From Lytechinus pictus (lineage: Eukaryota; Echinodermata; Echinoidea; Temnopleuroida; Toxopneustidae): DNA of 64,000 nt. The notes beneath the pieces are model-generated. The model ran no database searches. It had not been told where the DNA came from and saw nothing but the letters and a program-made list of their open reading frames with translations. Position 1 is the stretch's first letter. Every line of letters starts with the position of its first letter. Below, piece after piece: positions 57,470 to 64,000 of the stretch. The stretch lies in the NCBI RefSeq assembly GCF_037042905.1, contig NC_087261.1:12598217-12662216 (forward strand), written 5' to 3'. Both the position numbers and the translations under genes were made by a program.

Positions 57470-59045
57470 GACAGGAGCAGCTCTGAATTCAGTTCTGATA
57501 ATCAACCTGTTCATAAAAAAATAATAATATGGGAAATAATGCAAGCCCATAACTATACATAGCTTGGGTTAGTTCAAATTTTGTCCTTTCAGTGCAAGAA
57601 CGCCCTTAGCAAAACATTTGTGTGCACCCATCGGTGCAGAAATGCCCCTATGTCTGCTGGTAAGGGCGTTGTTTGCACCCAAATGATGATATGATAGAGG
57701 GATAGTGGCTTACTCCTGAGACCATAGTAATTGGCAATTTGCCATGAAGTAATCTAAAAAAGTGTGAACTGATTGTTTTTCCCCAAATAAAAGAATCATG
57801 GAAATTAAAATATGCAATAAATTAAATCAATGAAAGCAAAATACACACTTTCATACAGTACACCTTGGATGAGCACAACCACCCCCTCCCCTCCCCCCAT
57901 CAATGGGATGTCTTCATTGCTGAGAAGTCCAGTCAAGATAGAGATTTGTGTTAGCCTTTTTCATTTTGCATTATCCTTGGGTCAATGTGTACAGATTTCA
58001 CCCTCATCCCCATTACGATCATGGTGAATTATTAATAATAATACAGTTTACATGTAACCTACCATTCAAGAGTTGATAAAATGAATCAATCAGCTGGTTG
58101 CAAGAACACACATTGTAGCAGACACAGTTATGGTGGTTCTGAGGTTCCAGACTTCTTTGTCATAACTGTAGTAAGCAATTAAAAGCAAAAAGCAAAGAGA
58201 TAAAACATATTCATGAAATTAATATACAAGTTAAGCTCAGTTGCCAGTGTGTTAATCATAATAGTAGTCCAAGGGTATTTTGATTAAAGTCACTTCTGGC
58301 CTGGGGAGGGGCACTATGGTTCCTCAGCCATTGGCGGCGCAATAAAAAAAATTATGAAATCCTACCTTTTGCTTTAATTTACTAAAAAAAAGCTCGTAAT
58401 AGAATGCCAAACTTTGGTGTACATATTCTTTTCTAGAGCAATCCTAACAACTTTACTTTAAAAAATCTGGTATCAAAATAAATTCCTTTCAATTCATGTT
58501 TTTTTTATAAATATTTTTTCTTAACTTCTTAAATTTTTTTTTTAATTATTTTCAAGACAAAGTTCATCAGTGACATTAAATTACTATTGTCAATAAAAAA
58601 AAATTACCCAGTTATGAATATTGACTTTTTAGATGTAATCATAATTCTGTCTGACATGTACTTAAACAAACATAATGATGCAAAATTTCCTGACCCTGTA
58701 CCTGGGAAAGGCAAATTTAGTATCAAAAGTTGTGTGAGACTTGAAAGTAAAACGTCAGTCAGCGGTGCGGAAATAAAATTTTGAGTGGCAGATTTATTCT
58801 GAAAAATGTCAAGGGGGACCATATGCCATATGCCCTCCCACCCCCGAGTATTGTGCTTGATGTGGAAAGATGTAAAAAAAAAAATCATGATTATGCATTC
58901 AATATTAATAATGAGACACCCTTTAACTGAAAGCACCTGGAAAAGCATTGTAATCATCCATTAAACAATTTAAAGTGAAAAAAAAATATGTCATCTATAT
59001 AGCACCTCATGTGCTTGCATAAAAACCAAGAGTCAGCTACATAGT
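57470..59045. other. Interior of the 5.6-kb element, nothing recognised
   Basis: AT-rich; no motif-bearing frame. Confidence 0.4.
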
Positions 59046-59047
59046 AG

Positions 59048-59466
59048 CCCGGGGGGGGGGGGTACTCACGAGATAAGGCATATGGGGATATGCCGCAGGA
59101 ATGGGTCGCCTTTTTTGAAGAAATCCCTAAACATGGCGTATGGTTTTATGCTGGAAAATCCCTAAGCATGGCCCAATTTTTAGATAATGTCCTTAAACAT
59201 GGGTCCATATTCTACTCCAATGTCTTAGGTGCAAATCCAAAATGACCTTACATTTTGGGCGATAACCTTTTTTTTTGTTTTGCTTGTCAAGTTTTCCAGG
59301 CGAAAATGTGCCCCCCCCCCTTTTTGGAAATCCTGGATCCGCCCCTGTAATGAATCCCTAATAATGGGTACCTTTTTAGCCAAAATGACCTGTAAATATG
59401 GGTACGGGTTTCGAACTTACAGCCGTACACCTTTGTCCAAACCAAATCTAAGTACCCCCCCCCCGG
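59048..59466. mobile_element. MITE with CCGGGGG..GTACT ends, containing a half-element
   Basis: The left end is a G run then GTACTCACG; the right end is AAGTACC then a C run and GG. Phrases CCCTAAACATGG and CCTAAGCATGG repeat. A fragment ending TTTTTGGAAATCCTGGATCC (near 59346) is related to the element at 28216. Confidence 0.65.
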
Positions 59467-59944
59467 CATAGTAGATCTACATATTGAATCAAAAAAATAA
59501 ATGTATTTACATGTATATCTTTTTATATTTATATAAGATGGATATTAAAAATGTGACTCATACGGCACATCATTACAAATCAACGACACAAATAGACTGT
59601 CCTTGCTAAGAACCTCTTGTGCAATCTGCCCGTAAGAATATTAAAAAAAGAGCCCTGGGCGGGCAACATCCTATTCAATGTTAAAACTTCCCCAATAATG
59701 TGGCAGATGTGGCCAATAGATTCTGAAAAGTAGCCCAATACATGTAGACCCCCTATACCTTTGTTTTTTTTTCTTGTCTGGCGAGATATACGGAGTCTGG
59801 AGACCCCCCCCCCCCCAAAATAGAAAAAAAAAATAATAAATATATATTTTTTATCTTCCAAAGACAAATGTCGACACAGCAAAATTTTCACTTTATCCCA
59901 GGCCAGGCCAAGGAAAGTCATAAAAAGGGAGGTTAACGGTAGAC

Positions 59945-60564
59945 TACCTCGAGCGAAGTTCGTGCAGGCTCCACTCCACTTCACTACCGCTACACTACGC
60001 TCCACCTACCCGAACTTCGAGACCGTGAACTCTATCTGATATTCCGAGTGACAAAGGTGGGATTTTATGGGGGGGGGGGGGGGGAAATATAAAATTCATG
60101 CAACATCACGATCTTTAAAAACAATTAAATTTAATATTCTTACTTTACACCAAGTTTCACTTCTTTTCCATGCTTCTATCAGTCTAAAAATGGGTGATTT
60201 AGAGCCAACATGAAGTTCCTCACACGTATAAATAATTTGCTGCCGATTTCAAAACATTGCATGCACGTGCGATAATAGCGAATTAGTTATTTGTGTGAGG
60301 AACTTCATGTTGGCTCTAAATCACCCATTTTTAGACTGATAGAAGCATGGAAAAGAAGTGAAACTTGGTGAAAAGTAAGAATATTAGTTTTAATTGTTTT
60401 TAAAGATAGTGATGTTGCATGAATTTTATATTTTCCCCCCATTAAATCCCACCTTTGTTACTCGGAATATCAGATAGCTCGTTCAGTCTCGAAGTTCGGG
60501 TAGGTGGAGCGTAGTGTAGCAGTAGTGAAGTGGAGTAGGGCCTGCACGAACTTCGCTCGAGGTA
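59945..60564. mobile_element. MULE-like foldback, 620 bp, 9-bp duplication
   Basis: Arms of about 290 bp, from TACCTCGAGCGAAGTTCGTG to the inverse. They pair through CTCCACTTCACTACYGCTAC and GAGCCAACATGAAGTTCCTC, around a centre near 60255. Flanks ACGGTAGAC (59936-59944) and ACGTTAGAC (60565-60573) agree at 8 of 9 bases. Long arms and a 9-bp site suit Mutator-like elements. No transposase. Confidence 0.85.
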
Positions 60565-60812
60565 ACGTTAGACAGACTCTTAAAAAAAGAGAGTCAAATG
60601 GAGAGGAATCTTTTTTTTTTGGAAATGTCTAGAGTGTAATGGAAGTCTTTAATTTCTATTTACTGGATGGCTATTCGCCGTTGAAACCGATATATAACTT
60701 TAAAAATCATTTCAAATAGGAACAAAAATAATCTTTAAAGGTCATTTTCGATGTTTCATACATAATTAGAGCCTGCACATTTACTTGCTTCTGGGTGATT
60801 TTTAACAGCACT

Positions 60813-60856
60813 GCACCGGCAATGACAATGACAATGACAATGACAATGACAATGAT
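60813..60856. repeat. (AATGAC)n microsatellite
   Basis: About six hexamer units. Confidence 0.95.
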
Positions 60857-61477
60857 TTTATTTCTTTGACGGCCCCTCCTGGGGGCATAGAAGAAATATA
60901 ACAACTTACAACAATGGCAATAATAGGCATAAGAAAAAAATACCAAGGTAACAAGAATCAAACATGATGATAATAAACATATGTACAATACAAGACATGC
61001 CGTGTTGTTGATACAACATTGCATTACCGACACAAAAAAGTCAAGTGTGGGACTGGGATTGAAATTGTACGGTAGAAAATTTGTTGAACGTGAAATTTCG
61101 ACCGGCGATAAAGATACATTTTCACTTTTTTCAGAATAATTTTTTTCCCTGGCATAGGTCTAAAATATATAAATTCTCTAAAAACATACATAATGGAGAA
61201 AGAATTGTCTGAAAAATGAATATTTTCTACTTACTCTCTTCCACAAACAGGATTGTTGCAAGCCATTATTTTGCTTTTTCGGCTAGTCTTGTGCTGCAGA
61301 CCCTGTTTACAGCTGCAAATCGTCTGCAGGTCAGCTGCAACTTGCGTTCAATCGCAAGCCTTTTTCTTGCAACGCAAATTGGCGATTGATTGCTAGTTGC
61401 AGTCGATCGGAATCGGCTGCAAAGTTGCAGTCGATTTGCAATCAATTGCAACATAACTTTCTTGCAACGCCTCATAA

Positions 61478-62312
61478 GTCTTTCACTTTGGACTCTAAAA
61501 TCAGCTTATTTCTTTCTCGTGCCTTTTCTTTAGAATATTTTCGAGTACACTCTCTAATCTTTAATCTAATAAAGCCCCAAAGCAATGAGTAATTAGAAAA
61601 GACATTTCTGTGTTGCTTTTTCCACTGAACTAAGAATCTCATTTTTCATAGCAGAACATATATTCTTTATCATAATAATTGAATTTCCAATATGAAGGAC
61701 CTCGCTTCACTTCTTTTTTTCCACTACTACAGGTAAGCAAGATTCCAGAATGGTCTGGAGTTACGGTAAAATGTCATATTCCAGCACCAATGTTTCAACT
61801 TCTTTTGATATTATCCAATAATCTAGCCTACTTTGAATAGGTAGTGTCTTCTGTCTTAAAGTAAACTGTTGTTTTCCTGGATATATTTTCCTCCAAATAT
61901 CTATTAATTGAAATTTGTCCATGAACTCCAAAAATTCTGTATTAAATCTAGATTTCACCTGTATGGTTGACCCCTTATCATCTAATTTATCATCTAATAT
62001 CATATTAAAATCACCACCTAATATAATAACATGACTGAGAGAATTTTTATTTATAATGATATTGATCTTTTGCAGGACTCTTCTATTTGCTCATTTGCCT
62101 TGTTCCTAGTTGGAAATAAACATTTCCTAATATCATTCTAACTCCATCTAATTCACAGTCGAATGTAAGGTATCTACCATCGTTATCCCTTTCCATCTTT
62201 ACAATATTAATAAGCTTAGCTGCATTTGCACATGTTCTGCAGATATCTTCGATGCGGACTTTTGCATCGCGCGCCCAGCTGATAATGTAAACAAACTTTA
62301 GACTCTTCACTA
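61478..62312 (-). pseudogene. LINE 5' part: apurinic-like endonuclease domain, decayed
   Basis: Minus-strand order. 62310-62083 has INIVKMERDNDGRYLTFDCE and MILGNVY. About 62034-61761 has HVIILGGDFNMILDDK (conserved GDFN), FQLIDIWR and RLDYWIIS (conserved LDY). 61630-61478 is a basic linker ending ESKVKD. This is the C-terminal two-thirds of an APE-type nuclease; the N-terminal part and any ORF1 are missing. It joins the RT part at 55847 once the 5.6-kb insertion is removed. Confidence 0.85.
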
Positions 62313-62339
62313 GTCGCTTTGTAGCTATTTTTGCGGAGA

Positions 62340-62545
62340 TTGCCTTCGCCAGGGTGTAAAACGGAAACGCGCCGCCGGTGTAGCGGCGGATTTGGTTCCA
62401 CCGGCGGATACCGTATCCGCCGGCAGATATGGTTCTAAATGGCCGATATCGTTTTTAATCGGAACCATATCCGCCGGGTTTGACGCGGCTTGATGTTTGC
62501 AGATTTGGTTCCTCGGCGGATTTGGTTCTATTGACTATACGTTTA
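62340..62545. repeat. Repeat of GGCGGATWTGGTTC units with a palindrome
   Basis: GCGGATTTGGTTCC recurs, with the inverse GGAACCATATCCGCCGG. CCGGCGGATAC-C-GTATCCGCCGG at 62401-62423 is a perfect palindrome with a one-base centre. It replaces the expected LINE 5' end. Confidence 0.7.
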
Positions 62546-62599
62546 ATGTTGATTTGGACAGACAACCTCGGCAGCGCGCGCATGCGCGGCTCTGCAGCT

Positions 62600-62690
62600 C
62601 GATCGCGATGGGGGGGGGGGGGGGGGGGGTTCGTCCGCCTTTAGTGAATTCTTATTCAGGGGCGGATCCATACAGCTTTTGACAAAGGGC
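62600..62690. mobile_element. G run and CAGGGGCGGATCC terminus, fragment
   Basis: A run of about 20 G, then a CAGGGGCGGATCCATA end like that at 28216. Confidence 0.4.
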
Positions 62691-62699
62691 TCGATGGGG

Positions 62700-63705
62700 A
62701 TGAGGATTAATAGGAGAAATGATGTCTCGATATTTCATGTATTACATAGACCTGGCACATACGCCAAAACTATGCTATTTATTATAAGATTTTGATGAAA
62801 TTTTCATCATTCTATTTTGTGAATTTTTATTCCTTTTTTCAGTCCGCAGTATGCATCGACCTCTTTAACTGTGCTTTTTCACACCATGTTTAGTGTCAGT
62901 TTGCCAGACTGTTTGGCGAAAATTTGCACCCCATATAGGCCTATAGGTTTTTTAAACTACAAATGTTTAGAAAAATTTCAACAAGTTAAAACTTCATATT
63001 TCAAAATAAATGATGCAAATTATGTATGAAAACAATTATGTTTTGCTGTTTGCTCATAATATTATTGCTTGTAGAATGCTAATTTTTGGTAAAAACATAA
63101 ATTTGATATTTCTAACAAACATCAAAAAAGAATGTCAAAACGTGATCAACTTCTTATGTAGTTAATTGTAAGCCTATTTTTAATTTTTCATGTATTTAAA
63201 AAAAGAATTAAAAAAAACATTCTTTTTTTTTCAATGTTAAGGAATCTGAATTAATTAAAGGGGACCGGAAGTTCACCCGGACAAAAGTTAGATACGCCAC
63301 GTACCGTTTGGTGCTCCCTAATTTACCTCTCAGTCATCTAATTTTAAGATCAATATGGGATCTTTAGTGAAATATAATTTCTCCTTTATATATTTTGTTT
63401 TTCACTATACCCTCCTGGTTTTCATTTCTTTATTTGTTTTGCCTTTCTTTCTATCCCTGCTCATTTCGCCCCTTTTGCCTCTTTTCCAGTTTCGTAACCT
63501 TCCTGGCACATTATGAATAATATATCTGGGGCGTATACGCGTGGGTAATATAGCACCAAAAAGAAGAAACAGAAAGAGGAAGGGGAGGGAGAGAAAATAA
63601 AAAAATATATACGAGAAAATGTGGAGGAAATAATAGTAATACATTGGAATTTCGTAAATCAAGAATTTCATTTGCAGTGATCATTATTTATACTTCCCTT
63701 TAGAA
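62700..63705. other. Intergenic, nothing recognised
   Basis: AT-rich; no supported gene. Confidence 0.45.
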
Positions 63706-63708
63706 AGC

Positions 63709-64000
63709 TTAAAGGGATGGTCCGGGCTGAAAGTATTTATAGCTTAACAAATAGAGTAGAATTCACTGAGCAAAATGCCGAAAATTTCATCAAAATCGGA
63801 TAACAAATAACAAAGTTATTGAATTTTAAAGTTTAGCAATATTTTGTGAAAACAGTCGTCATGAATATTCATTAGGTGGGCTGATGATGTCACATCTCCA
63901 CTTGTTCTTTTGTATTTCATTATATGAAATTAGGTTTATTCAAATTTTTTCCTCTAAGAACTAGAAAATTGAATTGACAATTGATCTAGTGCATTAGATA
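63709..64000 (+). mobile_element. TTAA-ended MITE family A, copy 2 (cut by window end)
   Basis: Begins TTAAAGGGATGGTCCGGGCT and follows the inverse of the right arm of 17683-18265 closely, including ATGAATATTCATTAGGTGGG. Confidence 0.9.

Larger units (their letters stand above)
55851..61474. mobile_element. 5.6-kb element inserted in the LINE, TAA duplication
   Basis: Ends TGGGGTGTTGCAAGAAACTT and (inverse of right) TGAGGCGTTGCAAGAAAGTT. Flanking TAA at 55848-55850 and 61475-61477. Removing it restores the LINE reading frame (ESKVKD joined to LEQQIAV). The ends share the 215-bp MITE at 41991 and its 3-bp site, which suits PIF/Harbinger. Subterminal 200 bp on each side are full of GATTGAACGCAA and TTGCAATTGATT words. 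No transposase was recognised inside, so it may be a composite or decayed element. Confidence 0.75.

Overview
This is a eukaryotic, repeat-saturated animal window, most likely from a marine deuterostome. An echinoderm such as a sea urchin is my best guess. The grounds are a split gene for a secreted EGF/C-type-lectin protein with GT-AG introns, tRNA-derived SINEs ending in ATT-type tails, L1/Tx1-like and Penelope-like retroelement remnants, and very many foldback DNA elements (MITEs). There are no prokaryotic genes or operons. Most open frames in the window are chance frames inside repeats.

Layout. 1-8878 is a satellite array: 23 monomers of 384-393 bp, each carrying a 70-nt near-perfect hairpin. 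A decayed monomer (9178-9385) and a lone half-hairpin (9511-9543) follow. 9.5-16 kb is intergenic: AAGT-rich low-complexity DNA, a perfect-armed MITE (11.74 kb), a hAT-like MITE nested in a SINE tail (12.81 kb), and the 3' end of a Penelope-like element with a hammerhead-like tail (14.48-15.72 kb).

17189-43058 (+ strand) holds the only gene I can assemble. Eight coding exons have fully consistent splice phases. They predict a 507-residue secreted protein: signal peptide, Cys-containing N-terminal domain, EGF, Ser/Thr-rich linker, EGF, CTLD, CTLD. CTLD1 keeps the QPD and WND sugar-binding motifs; CTLD2 has lost them. An extra copy of the EGF exon upstream is broken by a hAT-like MITE. The introns are filled with nested elements, including a 104-bp tandem array (29.1-30.8 kb), TTAA-ended MITEs, and a roughly 5.8-kb inverted-repeat structure whose arms carry 15-bp minisatellites (35.4-41.3 kb).

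43-53 kb is downstream: more MITEs, and a second large foldback of about 4.4 kb (47.6-52.0 kb) whose arms are built from 22-bp and roughly 60-bp tandem repeats. 53.3-62.3 kb is an L1/Tx1-like LINE on the minus strand, split by a 5.6-kb element with TGGGGTGTTGCAAG-type ends and a 3-bp TAA target duplication. That element itself carries further nested MITEs, including a 620-bp MULE-like foldback. The window ends inside another copy of the TTAA-ended MITE first seen in intron 1.

The parts do not form a pathway. The lectin gene is a probable host recognition/defence gene, and the rest is a layered record of transposition and of tandem-repeat expansion. The least explained signals are the satellite hairpin, which stays intact while its surroundings decay, and the several foldback structures whose arms are minisatellite arrays.
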